Assembly: GCA_021845665.1 (NCBI GenBank)
Contig: JAJZVO010000003.1
Span: 62,001-126,000, forward strand
DNA length: 64,000 bases
Direction: 5' to 3'
Origin: Bacteroidota bacterium
Lineage (GTDB): Bacteria > Bacteroidota > Ignavibacteria > Kryptoniales > JAKASW01
Below are positions 8,213 through 17,013 of this stretch, piece after piece; the first letter of the stretch is position 1, and every line of letters begins with the position of its first letter. A program made the position numbers and the translations under genes. The notes below the pieces were generated by a model. That model searched no databases. It was not told where the DNA came from and saw nothing but the letters and a program-made list of their open reading frames with translations.

Positions 8213-9724
8213 TCACGCCAGCGAGACGGCATGCCGATTCAAAGCTTCGGCAGCAGATCGATCCAGGATTTTCCATATCACCGGAATCCATTTTTCGTGC
8301 TCCGGTTTCATGAGGACCGATCTCAGACACGTAATCGTCTCCGCGTCACGCTTCATTCCGACAGAATTGAGGTCAAGAAAATCGGCGGGAAGCTCCGAAA
8401 GGGCAAGGTGAAGGTTGTGCTTCGCAGCTTCGTAGAAGATTGCGCGGGCGAGGCCGGAGGAAACGGTCACACTTTTCGCCACCGGTGCCCAGACGACAAT
8501 GTCCAGCTCCGGGGGAAACGGCGTAATGAACCTTGCGTCTTCACGGAGCCTTCCATATAGATCGAGCGCGGCCCTGCGGCAGCTCGAGAGCGATTTCGCG
8601 AATTCTCCTCCCTCGACGAGCGGAAGCAACCTTTGCGTTGCCCAAAGTCCCACAGCGGAGGCGCCCGCCCTGGAACACTCGAGGCTTATTTCTCCAAGGT
8701 GAAGCTCCTCTGAAGTGAAGTACGTGTAAGGAGAATCGTGCTTGTAAAACCGGGCGACAGCCGGATCGCGAAAGAGCACGCACCCGCAGGCGTACGGTTG
8801 CAGACCATGCTTGTGCGGGTCAACAACTATTGAATCAGCCTCGCCGAGCCGGCCATAAGCGGCAAGGGTCTCGCCGGAAAGGTTCTTCGCAAGCACGAAG
8901 TAGCCACCGTATGCGGAGTCGGCGTGGAGGCGAAAGCCATACTGTTCGCGGAGCCTGAGAAGTTCAGGCAGAGGGTCGATGGCGCCGGTCGCCGTTGTGC
9001 CTATGGTAGCAACTACCGTTCCGACGTCTCCGGCATCAAGAAGTGTTTTCAAAGCGTCCAGGTCCATTCTTCCCTTGCCGTCGCACCGCACAGGCTGAAA
9101 TTCCAGGCCGAGTACGGCGCTTATTCTCGAATGTGTGTAATGCGCCTGCTCTGAAGCTACGACCTTCTTGCCCGGATTCAACTGTCCTGCAACCCAAAGC
9201 GCCTCCAGGTTTGCCATCGTACCACCGCCGGTGAGATGACCGAGATGGGCCTTCCAGCCGAACATCCGCGCGATCTCAGCGATGGACTCTTTCTCCATCC
9301 TGGAGCTCGCGCGCCCGCCGTCGAGAGCGTGATTGTTCGGATTGATCCACATGGAAAGCATGTAGGCCACACGGGCTATCGGGTGGGGAGGCTTCAGCAT
9401 TTGTCCCGCGTATAACGGGTGGAAATATGGGTAATTATCCTTCATCCGCTCGGCGACCTCGCGCATGACTTTCTGGAAGTCTTTCCCCTTCCCAGACGCA
9501 GCTTCTGCGGCCGGCAAACCGGCGAATCCTTTTTCAAGCTTATCGAGGGCGGAACGGAGGGTCTCCAACGAAGCTTTCTCAAATGCAAATGATGATGGTC
9601 CCACTCTACAGGCGCGGGGCCCTTTCTTACCTGCTCTTGCTTTTGATCTCCTTCTTCCGCCTCGCGCCGAAGTCTTCCCTGAAGGGCTTATGTTTCTAAG
9701 GTTACTCTTCTTGGTCTTCGCCAC
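8213..9724 (-). CDS. PLP-dependent group II amino-acid decarboxylase
   Basis: 503 aa. The PLP lysine lies in VVDPHKHGLQPYACGCVLF, the cofactor aspartate in LHADSAYGGYFVL, and the substrate-side YPYFHPLYAGQML and GTMANLEALWVAG are those of group II decarboxylases (glutamate, aromatic, diaminobutyrate or aspartate/tyrosine types). The substrate cannot be fixed from sequence. The N-terminal ~35 residues are Lys/Arg/Ser-rich and probably disordered, so a later start is possible. Proximity to agmatine genes might suggest a polyamine role, but arginine decarboxylases normally belong to other fold types. Confidence 0.85.
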   Translation of the reverse strand: MAKTKKSNLRNISPSGKTSARGGRRRSKARAGKKGPRACRVGPSSFAFEKASLETLRSALDKLEKGFAGLPAAEAASGKGKDFQKVMREVAERMKDNYPYFHPLYAGQMLKPPHPIARVAYMLSMWINPNNHALDGGRASSRMEKESIAEIARMFGWKAHLGHLTGGGTMANLEALWVAGQLNPGKKVVASEQAHYTHSRISAVLGLEFQPVRCDGKGRMDLDALKTLLDAGDVGTVVATIGTTATGAIDPLPELLRLREQYGFRLHADSAYGGYFVLAKNLSGETLAAYGRLGEADSIVVDPHKHGLQPYACGCVLFRDPAVARFYKHDSPYTYFTSEELHLGEISLECSRAGASAVGLWATQRLLPLVEGGEFAKSLSSCRRAALDLYGRLREDARFITPFPPELDIVVWAPVAKSVTVSSGLARAIFYEAAKHNLHLALSELPADFLDLNSVGMKRDAETITCLRSVLMKPEHEKWIPVIWKILDRSAAEALNRHAVSLA

Positions 9725-9871
9725 ACAGGCCTCCTCTTTTTTCTACGTTAGATTCCGTGGAACAATTTAAGAATTGGATCGAAGCTAAGCTAACTCGCAC
9801 ATCGAAGGGTGAAAGCGAGCGAGGTGGAAGGATCGCAGCCTGTTGCGTATATTGGCTTCTGAGGAGACAAA

Positions 9872-10288
9872 ATGGGAATTACGACGTTGAAGCTGCAGGT
9901 GGCCAATCCTGCTTATCCAGGTAAGACGGAAACCATTGAGTTCATAGTAGACTCCGGCGCAGTTTATTCAGTTGTACCTGCATCGGTACTCCGACGCCTC
10001 AAGATCAAAGCGGCGGCAAAAGAGGAATTCACGCTCGCCGACGGATGTACGATCGTTCGGAGAAAGGGGGGCGCGATGTTTAAGCATGGAAAGAAGGTCG
10101 GATTCGCAGACGTCATCTTCGGAGAAAATGACGATGCAACCCTTTTAGGTGCATTGACGCTTGAAGCTCTCGGACTCGCATTAGATCCTCTTAAGAGGCA
10201 ACTCAAGCCCCTGCCGGTGATCCTTGCACATCAGTTCCGAACTGCAGTCTACCCAAAAAGAAGGGAAATGAGTTCGTGGACGCGCTAA
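9872..10288 (+). CDS. Clan AA retropepsin-like aspartic protease
   Basis: 138 aa. The active-site motif FIVDSGAVYSVVP (D-S-G-A) and the second conserved strand TLLGALTLEALGLALD are those of the small single-domain bacterial retropepsin-like proteins, which act as dimers. The usual family ends soon after LKPLPVILA; here ~18 further residues follow. No membrane segment. Substrate unknown. Only plus-strand gene in the first 27 kb, with a terminator 15 bases past its stop. Confidence 0.85.
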   Translation: MGITTLKLQVANPAYPGKTETIEFIVDSGAVYSVVPASVLRRLKIKAAAKEEFTLADGCTIVRRKGGAMFKHGKKVGFADVIFGENDDATLLGALTLEALGLALDPLKRQLKPLPVILAHQFRTAVYPKRREMSSWTR

Positions 10289-10302
10289 GCCACGTTTTCA
10301 TT

Positions 10303-10327
10303 ACCACCGCTATAGATGGTGGTTTTC
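10303..10327 (+). terminator. Rho-independent terminator after the aspartic protease gene
   Basis: ACCACC (10303-10308) pairs with GGTGGT (10318-10323) across a 9-base loop and is followed by a run of T. It starts 15 bases after the stop codon at 10288. Confidence 0.65.
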
Positions 10328-10397
10328 TGTCTCGGACGGAACGTATCGCGCCCCGGTGACATCTCTGGCAGTGTTGCCCGGTCGCTACGGCTCCACG

Positions 10398-12560
10398 CTA
10401 CCAGGTCCCGGGCGCATTCGGGAACTTAAGACTCTCGTAGTACTTCAGCATCTTATCGGGTTTCGGCAGCCCTTTCGGTATAGGCATCTTCGAAAACGTT
10501 TGGAAATACAAGACGCAAGCGTTTCTCCACCACACCGCTTCATGTTCCTGGATCTCGAGATACATCCGTTCGCTGTTCCACTCCGCGTAATCGATCTTCC
10601 CCTTGAGCGAGTTCCATATCTTCTGCATCTCTCGAACGCTGTCGACACCGGCATAATAATGATAGCAGATATCGTCCCATAGTGTCTCACCATGCCTCAT
10701 CTTGTATCTCCAGGGGACATGATGAAACCAGAGGAGAAATTTGTCCGGACAAGTCTTAAGTGAGGCAAACTTCTCCGCGACAGGTGGAAAATATTGGGCG
10801 ACAGCGTCGCTCCCGGTTTTCGTCCTGTCGAAACCCACCCCGATGCTATCGGCCCTGTGGTAGTACGTCGAGTTCCAGTCGGGATGCGAAGACCAGTCGA
10901 CCCATGGGCCGGGACCGTAATGGTTGTTATACCCGAATATCATGTTTAATCCAAGAGGATCCATGTAGTTGACGACGTCCTCGCGCGACTGAATCATTAT
11001 CCTCTCGACTGGTTTTATGACGTCCTCTTTGTTCGAAAACGTCATCCTTATCCATTCGTCTGCGATTTCTTTGGAAGTAAGATTCGGATTCCAGGCAAGC
11101 CGGCCGAAGGCATACCAGCTCGATTGGCCGAATTCATCTCCGGTCCAGTCACGGTCGGCCCCGATGTTTGAAACTCCGGCCATTCCCGTCAGAGCGTTTC
11201 CGTCCAGCGAGCCGTCGACAACCTTCGCAACAGTCGAACCTTTTCCCTTCGCGTAGGTGTCGGACTCCAGCGTCTCCTTCCAGAGCGGCGCAAGGAATAC
11301 CGTGCTCGTGCCCTGCCCCAGATATTCCATCGTAATCTGAAACTCCATCATGAGGTTCGTATGCGGCATCGCTCCGAACAGCGGGCTGAACGGCTCGCGC
11401 GGCTGGAAATCCAGAGGGCCGTTCTTGATCTGGAGAAGGACGTTCGACGCGAATTTTCCATCCAGCGGCTTGAAAATCTCGTATGCCTGCTTCGCCCGGT
11501 CTTTTGCATTGTAGGTGTATACAAAGGCACGCCACATGACGATTCCGCCGTACGGCTTTATCGCGTTTGCGAGGAAGTTGGCACCATCCGCCTGAGTCAA
11601 CCCATAGTCAGACGGACCGGGCTGCCCTTCGGAGTTTGCCTTGACGAGGAAGCCGCCGAAGTCGGGAATGTATGAATAGATTTCCTTCACCTTCTCTTTC
11701 CACCAATCCTGTACCTTGGGGTCCAACGGGTTCGCGGTCTTCAACTCACCAAGCAATATGGGAGCGTCGAAGTTCGCACAGAGATAGACTTTGATTCCAT
11801 ACGGCCTGAAGACTTTTGCGAGAGCGGCGACTTTCACGAGATAATGACGCGTCATGATCCGCGGATCGGCGTTGACGTTATTAAGTACGGCACCGTTGAT
11901 TCCTATCGATGCGTTCGCACGTGCGTAGTCGATGTAGCGCGGCTTTATGTATACTGGAAGCGTATGCCAGTTCCATATCGAGAAGCCGGCATAACCACGT
12001 TCGATCGTTCCGTTTAAATTGTCCCAGTGGTCGAGCATTCTGAGCTTGATTCTCGGAAATGAAACGACATCGAGATTCTTTATGTCCTGATTAGTTTGAA
12101 GCAATCTGAGAAAACGAAATACGCCGTATAGGACACCTATATCCGTATTCGCCGTAACTACTATGATGCTCCTTCCGTCAATTCTTTCCGTGAAAATCAG
12201 AAAACCTTCAGGACCTATCGTATCGAGTCTGGATCGCACGTTTATCCCTTCGAGAAGCTGCGAACGCTTGTAAGTTCCCACGAATAGGACATCATTTTTG
12301 TCGAGGCGGCTCACTTCGGGAATCTTCGAGCCCAGTAATCCATCCAGTCCAATCTGCAGCTCGTGTCTGGCAGCTTCCATCGTGGGAGAATTTCCTTCAA
12401 CGAGAAATGCCTTGATCGCAGTCCTGTACTCATCGAGTCTTCGAGGATTGGATATCAGATCATATTTCAGCCAGAGCCTGTAGCCATCATCTGCCCGGGC
12501 AACCGAAAAGCATGAAATCAAAGTTACAAGCGAAACCGCAGCGAGCAGCGTCCTCTTCAT
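10398..12560 (-). CDS. Alpha-glucuronidase, glycoside hydrolase family 67
   Basis: 720 aa from ATG 12560, which has GGGAGA 6 bases upstream; the open frame continues 99 codons further upstream but has no protein-like sequence there. The N-terminal signal peptide is MKRTLLAAVSLVTLISCFSV, so the enzyme is exported. GH67 features: RMLDHWDNLNGTIERGYAG, GINGAVLNNVNADPRIM, GGFLVKANSEGQPGPSDYG (conserved acid region), MMEFQITMEYLGQGTSTVFL and NNHYGPGPWVDW. It removes 4-O-methylglucuronic acid from xylan-derived oligosaccharides. The glucuronate released fits the sugar-acid genes at 34-38 kb. A 27-bp dyad lies just upstream of its ribosome-binding site. Confidence 0.93.
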   Translation of the reverse strand: MKRTLLAAVSLVTLISCFSVARADDGYRLWLKYDLISNPRRLDEYRTAIKAFLVEGNSPTMEAARHELQIGLDGLLGSKIPEVSRLDKNDVLFVGTYKRSQLLEGINVRSRLDTIGPEGFLIFTERIDGRSIIVVTANTDIGVLYGVFRFLRLLQTNQDIKNLDVVSFPRIKLRMLDHWDNLNGTIERGYAGFSIWNWHTLPVYIKPRYIDYARANASIGINGAVLNNVNADPRIMTRHYLVKVAALAKVFRPYGIKVYLCANFDAPILLGELKTANPLDPKVQDWWKEKVKEIYSYIPDFGGFLVKANSEGQPGPSDYGLTQADGANFLANAIKPYGGIVMWRAFVYTYNAKDRAKQAYEIFKPLDGKFASNVLLQIKNGPLDFQPREPFSPLFGAMPHTNLMMEFQITMEYLGQGTSTVFLAPLWKETLESDTYAKGKGSTVAKVVDGSLDGNALTGMAGVSNIGADRDWTGDEFGQSSWYAFGRLAWNPNLTSKEIADEWIRMTFSNKEDVIKPVERIMIQSREDVVNYMDPLGLNMIFGYNNHYGPGPWVDWSSHPDWNSTYYHRADSIGVGFDRTKTGSDAVAQYFPPVAEKFASLKTCPDKFLLWFHHVPWRYKMRHGETLWDDICYHYYAGVDSVREMQKIWNSLKGKIDYAEWNSERMYLEIQEHEAVWWRNACVLYFQTFSKMPIPKGLPKPDKMLKYYESLKFPNAPGTW

Positions 12561-12568
12561 GGTGTCTC

Positions 12569-12595
12569 CCGTAAGTTGTCTGACTAAACTTACGG
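12569..12595. promoter_or_regulatory. Perfect 9-bp inverted repeat in the leader of the GH67 gene
   Basis: CCGTAAGTT (12569-12577), a 9-base spacer, then AACTTACGG (12587-12595). It abuts the GGGAGA ribosome-binding site, its last two bases being part of it. It may be an operator for a sugar-responsive repressor or an mRNA hairpin limiting ribosome access; the sequence alone cannot separate these. Confidence 0.5.
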
Positions 12596-12678
12596 TATGA
12601 ATTGGAAAGAGGCCAGAGGTTTTATGCAGACATGAGACTGTGAGGTGCAGGAAGAGGCGATATGACCGTCGTACTCGT

Positions 12679-12688
12679 CCCCCCCCCC
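12679..12688. repeat. Homopolymer of 10 C
   Basis: Ten consecutive C on the plus strand, between the GH67 start and the decayed gene. Tracts this long are slippage-prone. It is also a place where assembly or base-calling may be wrong. Confidence 0.8.
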
Positions 12689-12780
12689 GTCTCTGTTCAT
12701 GGAAACGAGCAGGGGAAGACGTGTCTTCTTCAGTGAAAGATTTCATCAAAAAGGTCTTCGAACCAGCCTTCCACGCTTCT

Positions 12781-13343
12781 CTAAGTGTGGCGGTAATTCC
12801 TCCTCCGGTAATGCTGCCGGGTGACCAGGCCGATTGGCCCTTCATAGATTCCGCCAACCTGCCACGCGTCGAAAACTCGCACAGCTATGACGTTGTCGCC
12901 ATCGAAGTCGATCATGCCGGACGGAATTGGATATGTCCGTTCCATGTTGTACGCGGATTCGTAATCGGGTGGAAGCGCGCCACCACCGCCGATCGGCTTG
13001 GCGTTTAAGAATACTTCGTCGGCGTCGTCCACCTTTCCGAGTTCAATTATCGGGTCCTTTACAATCCAGCTTCCCGAAGCCCTTAAATGTTTTCTGTACC
13101 ATGCAAGGCCGTCGTGTCCAGGATATCCTTCTTCCTTTCATCTGGACGGGACATAAATCTCAGGCCAGTCCCCGTCGTCAAATCTGGAAATTGCCCAGGC
13201 GGAACTGTCGCCGAGAGGAATTTCCAGTGCCCTGTTAGATTCAGCAACCGATGAGTATCGGCAGCCTGTGAATATGCGATCGGAAAGGCCTCAAGCACAA
13301 AGAGCAAGATTGCTCTTGCAGGGAGAGACTTCTTTGTTTCCAT
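12781..13343 (-). pseudogene. Decayed secreted protein with GH2-type/sialate-O-acetylesterase-like jelly-roll domain
   Basis: Starts at ATG 13343 with a signal peptide (ARAILLFVLEAFPIAYSQAA) and RLLNLTGHWKF. Then a one-base deletion near 13215 moves the homologous sequence to another frame (LGDSSAWAISRFDDGDWPEI, YVPSR). A TGA at 13138-13140 replaces an expected Trp codon, after which the same frame reads KEEGYPGHDGLAWYRKHL and GKVDDADEVFLNAKPIGGGG up to GGIYEGPIGLV before stopping at 12781. The pattern is the sugar-binding jelly roll of GH2-like or acetylesterase-like enzymes. Any catalytic domain downstream is gone. It precedes the GH67 gene on the same strand and was probably in the same glycan-use unit. 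Confidence 0.75.
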
Positions 13344-13571
13344 TGCATTAACCTCAAATGTCGCGGTTACCGGTTCTTACCGATGGGACGCCGCATTACT
13401 ACTGCGGAATGTTCATGTTCAATGATCCATCATATAGCGGATTTCGATTTCGCATGCCTTCCTCGTATTACAGCAACAACGACAATGAGTTTGCCTGGAA
13501 GCACCTGCAGATGGTCTTCTTTCCCTGCCGACCAATCACCGGGTACAAAGGATGCTTCATCTCGTCCAAGC

Positions 13572-14996
13572 TTAATGTGCTGAGTGCGTTTCTTTCAATA
13601 TCCAGTTCGTCATCGTGCTGAGAGCTTTCGGGGAAATCGCCTCTTTGATCATTCCATACTCGAGCGGGGAGCCAGTCTTTGCGGTCTGCAAAAGATGATT
13701 GAGTTTCTTTATCTCGACGAGCTTAAAGTGCTTGTTGCCACCTTCCTGCAATGCCTTTCTTACTGCGGGCATGTTCTCTGCAGGCGCGACCTGAAGGTCT
13801 TTGCTTCCCCAAAGGCCCAGCACCGGACATTTTACCTTCTCGAGTGCGGGACGCGGGTCGTACGAGAGGAATTCCCTGTACCATGGAGATAGGAGTTCAG
13901 ATACAGCGGCATCCGCAGTTGCTGCCGGTTGCCTCTCCTCTTTCACCAATATTTCTTTCAGCTGGTCGGCAGCCCTGGCAGAATCCTTCTCCGTTCTCAC
14001 GATGTTAAGAAGCCTGCTCTCCAGAGCCAGCTCCGAATCTACGGAGCTCTTCTTCACTCCGGAGGCCCTGTCAATCAAGGCTAGTTGACTCAGTATGATC
14101 CTGTATCCCGGGACTCCCGGTCCTCCCAACATCACAATGAATGCGACGTCGTGAGAGCGGTCCGCGACGATCGGTGCGATCTCAGCACCTTCACTGTGCC
14201 CGATGAGGCCGATCTCCTTCGGATTTACCTGCTTGACCGTCTTGAGGTACTCGACGCCGGCGAGCGCATCCGAAGCGAAGTTCATGGTCGTGGCAGCGGC
14301 GTAATTCCCCGTCGACTTCCCAACGCCGCGCTTGTCGTAGCGCAGCACAACGATTCCGTGGCGAGTCAGATAATCGGCGATAGCAAGGAAGATCCTGTGG
14401 CCAGCGACAGTCTCGTTGCGGGTGTTCGGACCCGATCCTGAAATAAGGAGCACTGCCGGAAAACGGCCTGTGGAATTCGGGAGCGTCAGCGTACCAGCAA
14501 GAGTGACGTTCGCAGCATGGTTAACGAATGTCACATCCTTCGAAAGGTACGGCGCTCCTTTCAGGCTATCTGATTGGTTTGATTCTATCGCTCCCGCCTT
14601 TTCGGCCGATTCGACATGAGGCGCGAAAAAGAGGCCCGCGATCATCGATTTCTTATCGAAAACGACTTTCACATCCAGCTTAGACTTCTCGAACTGACAA
14701 GTCACTATGACTATGTTGTATCCGTTGAAGTCGAAAGAAGAGTCGCTCAATTCAGTCTTGAGTTTCCCTGTTTGTGCGATCAGCGATGTCCAGATCGCGC
14801 GAAGCCTCGGTTCCGGCGCGGCCTTCTTCATCGTGCTGTCGAAACGGGATATAGCTTCCTTGTATTCTCCCTTGCCGAGGAACTCGACCACCTCACGGGC
14901 GGTCTTGACATTGTCGCCGTTCGAGGCAAGCAGACGATTTGGAATGATCAAGATGATCACTAGAAATGATAGAGCAAGAAGATGGTGGTTCTTCAT
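13572..14996 (-). CDS. Secreted alpha/beta hydrolase with N-terminal DUF3887-like domain
   Basis: 474 aa. Signal peptide at 1-24 (HHLLALSFLVIILIIPNRLL). Residues ~30-125 resemble DUF3887 (AREVVEFLGKGEYKEAISRF, KLDVKVVFDKKSMIAGLFFA). The hydrolase domain follows with oxyanion region LLISGSGPNTRNET, nucleophile elbow IGLIGHSEGAEIAP, an acid in LGLWGSKDLQVAP and a His in IKKLNHLLQTA. Proteins of this layout are exported esterase- or peptidase-like enzymes of uncertain substrate. Stands alone, with about 230 bases of non-coding sequence downstream (13344-13571) in which I see nothing. Confidence 0.88.
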   Translation of the reverse strand: MKNHHLLALSFLVIILIIPNRLLASNGDNVKTAREVVEFLGKGEYKEAISRFDSTMKKAAPEPRLRAIWTSLIAQTGKLKTELSDSSFDFNGYNIVIVTCQFEKSKLDVKVVFDKKSMIAGLFFAPHVESAEKAGAIESNQSDSLKGAPYLSKDVTFVNHAANVTLAGTLTLPNSTGRFPAVLLISGSGPNTRNETVAGHRIFLAIADYLTRHGIVVLRYDKRGVGKSTGNYAAATTMNFASDALAGVEYLKTVKQVNPKEIGLIGHSEGAEIAPIVADRSHDVAFIVMLGGPGVPGYRIILSQLALIDRASGVKKSSVDSELALESRLLNIVRTEKDSARAADQLKEILVKEERQPAATADAAVSELLSPWYREFLSYDPRPALEKVKCPVLGLWGSKDLQVAPAENMPAVRKALQEGGNKHFKLVEIKKLNHLLQTAKTGSPLEYGMIKEAISPKALSTMTNWILKETHSAH

Positions 14997-14999
14997 GGT

Positions 15000-15269
15000 T
15001 CAATTCCCAGCTTTCTGTTCTGAGTGATGAAATAGAAGGAGCGAGATTCCTCCGGAAACAAAAGTAGCAACAAGCGGAGCTGTAACAAGGATCGCCTGAC
15101 CAGGGCGGAACAATATCTGCGGAAAGACGACATTGCCGTCAATCCACACGAGCCTTTTCACAAGTGTGCCATCCTTTCTTTCCAGATCGGCCCGGAACCG
15201 GTGCGGACTGCCAATCTCATCAATCCTTCTTCGCTCCCGTCGGCTGTCCGACGCGTTCGAGCTTCTCAT
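15000..15269 (-). CDS. Possible small membrane protein downstream of sdpI
   Basis: 89 codons open, overlapping the last 50 bases of sdpI. The second half is protein-like, with one membrane segment (PGQAILVTAPLVATFVSGGI). The start is unclear: the first residues are Arg-rich and unconvincing. An ATG that overlaps the sdpI stop (ATGA at ~15219) is in another frame and stops after 20 codons. It could be a real coupled gene with a frameshift or a chance ORF. Confidence 0.3.
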   Translation of the reverse strand: MRSSNASDSRRERRRIDEIGSPHRFRADLERKDGTLVKRLVWIDGNVVFPQILFRPGQAILVTAPLVATFVSGGISLLLFHHSEQKAGN

Positions 15270-15888
15270 AAATCAAGTACGAATAGATGTACGTCCACAC
15301 GAATACGACAATAAGCAGGACGATTGGTAGCCAGATGTTCAACTTGAGTGCGGCGCAGACTACCCAGAAAATTCCCGACAATGTCAGGAGCCAGCCGCCG
15401 AGTAAGTTGGTTTTCTTCCAGACAGTCTCCGAAGAAAGTGCCCATGGTGTCCTTATCCCGAAGAACCAGTTCTGCGGCATCTTGGGCATGAAATTTCCAA
15501 GAACCGCCATGACAAGGCCGACGAGAACCTGAGGTAAATCTACGCTGAGCATTCCCTCATGTGCCGAGACTAAGGAGATGAAAAACATCGCGCTTATCAA
15601 AAGAAGGATTGCATCGCGGAATAAAAGCACCACGTTGTACCTCGGTGCGACTTTCTTTCTCAGCGGGTCGATGAAAGGGAGAAAGGTTAATAGGAGATAG
15701 ATGAACACGAATTGGCCGATATTGATGAGAAGAAAGAACGGCTTCGACATCCAACCGTTAGGTTTACCGTTCATACCAAAGCGGCTCGGAACCACTTTGG
15801 GCAAAATCGGATAGTAGTAGACTCCAGCGATCAACACTGCGACAAGCAGACACGCCGGAAGAATCTCACGTTTCCAATTGAGTTTCAT
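15220..15888 (-). CDS. sdpI: SdpI/DUF1648-type integral membrane protein
   Basis: 222 aa, about six membrane segments. The N-terminal DUF1648 signature (YYPILPKVVPSRFGMNGKPN, GWMSKPF) and the C-terminal SdpI repeat (NWFFGIRTPWALSSETVWKK) are clear. In Bacillus, SdpI gives immunity to the SDP toxin and sequesters the SdpR repressor at the membrane. The start overlaps the stop of the ArsR-type regulator by 4 bases, the usual sdpR-sdpI arrangement. No toxin gene is visible here, so the pair may serve envelope-stress sensing instead. Confidence 0.88.
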   Translation of the reverse strand: MKLNWKREILPACLLVAVLIAGVYYYPILPKVVPSRFGMNGKPNGWMSKPFFLLINIGQFVFIYLLLTFLPFIDPLRKKVAPRYNVVLLFRDAILLLISAMFFISLVSAHEGMLSVDLPQVLVGLVMAVLGNFMPKMPQNWFFGIRTPWALSSETVWKKTNLLGGWLLTLSGIFWVVCAALKLNIWLPIVLLIVVFVWTYIYSYLIYEKLERVGQPTGAKKD

Positions 15889-16163
15889 TTCGTTTTCCCC
15901 TTCTTGGTTACCGACACCATGTATTCAAGAGCCATCTCAAAAATCGTCATGTTGAGCGAGTACCGGATAAACTGCCCTTCGCGTGCGGTCTCCACCAGCT
16001 CGGCTCTCTTCAGAATATCGAGATGATGGGAGAGCGTCGGTTGACTGACATCGATGCGTTCGAGCAATTCGGACGGCGTCAGATCTTCCGATTTCAGGTT
16101 TTCTACAACAAGCCTCCTCGTCGGATCGCTGAGCGCGGCGAATATAGCACTTATGTTCTTCAT
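15885..16163 (-). CDS. sdpR: ArsR-family autorepressor, SdpR-like
   Basis: 92 aa winged helix: IFAALSDPTRRLVVENLKS, then LERIDVSQPTLSHHLDILKR (recognition helix) and VETAREGQFIRYSLN. There are no metal-binding cysteines, matching the SdpR group rather than metal sensors. It is the first gene of the sdpR-sdpI unit and by analogy represses its own operon until SdpI holds it at the membrane. Confidence 0.88.
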   Translation of the reverse strand: MKNISAIFAALSDPTRRLVVENLKSEDLTPSELLERIDVSQPTLSHHLDILKRAELVETAREGQFIRYSLNMTIFEMALEYMVSVTKKGKTK

Positions 16164-16305
16164 TGAAACGCTCCCGGCAGTTCAGCAAGTCGGAGCTTAA
16201 CGTCTGCTTCTGAGCCCGACGCGATCCCGGACGCGGCGGGAGTCCTGTCAGGAAGTCTGTAATTCACGGCAAATCATGTCTCTCTTTTGCGTTCACCTTT
16301 GGGGT

Positions 16306-17013
16306 TCAGCCTTTCAAGAGAACCGAATTGGGCAAGCGCTCGGCTACTTTAAAGAGCAGCCAGACCGCTGGAAAAAGTACCACTGACGGGGCAACCTCCG
16401 ACAGAATGACTGGCATCCCGAGCATCGCACCGATCAGAGAGCGAGTGTATGACAGTATTACAAAGCCGCAGCCGAATGCAGCAATTGAAGCGACCTGGCT
16501 GAGCTGCGGCTTTGTGTAGTCGACGAGCGTCACCAGCGAGATCATTAGAAACATGAGAACCGGATAGACGATCAACGCCGCCGGAAGCATTTGCAGAAAA
16601 GGCTGCATGGAAGTCTTACTCCCGAAGAGCTGAATCAAAACAAACAGCGCCGCAAAGACGGGCAGTTCCGCGAGGGAAAGGAGCGTAACAAAAAGCGCCT
16701 TTCCAAAAACAATTTCCGAGAACGAGATGCCGTATGCCAGCTCATTATGCACATGGCCGCTGTACTTCTCTTTTGCAATCACCGGTGACAACATTGAGAG
16801 CAGGATGAAACCGCCGCCCGTGTAGAGCGCAAACCAGGTCGTGTTCCCCATGAGCGACGCCAGACGTCCCGAATCCACTCCGGGAGTCAGGAGTGTCCAG
16901 GTTGAATAAATCGCCAAGCCGTTTATCACGATGAAAAACAGCGCCACTGATCGAATGTAGCCGTGCAACATCACCGTCCATTCTTTCCACAGAATTATTC
17001 GAAGAGTCTTCAT
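16306..17013 (-). CDS. ABC transporter permease
   Basis: 235 aa with about six membrane segments (SVALFFIVINGLAIYSTWTL, FALYTGGGFILLSMLSPVIA, FLMISLVTLVDYTKPQLSQV). The loop AKEKYSGHVHNELAYGISFS is typical of ABC-2-type export permeases. It overlaps the ATPase gene by 4 bases and follows it. One permease and one ATPase would make a small exporter of unknown cargo. Confidence 0.88.
   Translation of the reverse strand: MKTLRIILWKEWTVMLHGYIRSVALFFIVINGLAIYSTWTLLTPGVDSGRLASLMGNTTWFALYTGGGFILLSMLSPVIAKEKYSGHVHNELAYGISFSEIVFGKALFVTLLSLAELPVFAALFVLIQLFGSKTSMQPFLQMLPAALIVYPVLMFLMISLVTLVDYTKPQLSQVASIAAFGCGFVILSYTRSLIGAMLGMPVILSEVAPSVVLFPAVWLLFKVAERLPNSVLLKG

Noticed and set aside
4764..9724. Polyamine pathway from arginine by the PLP decarboxylase
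   Set aside because: The decarboxylase is a group II enzyme; arginine decarboxylases usually belong to other folds, so the link is only proximity.
13358..13621. 87-codon plus-strand open frame between the decayed gene and the hydrolase
   Set aside because: No ribosome-binding site, no domain pattern, and it runs into the antisense of the hydrolase 3' end.
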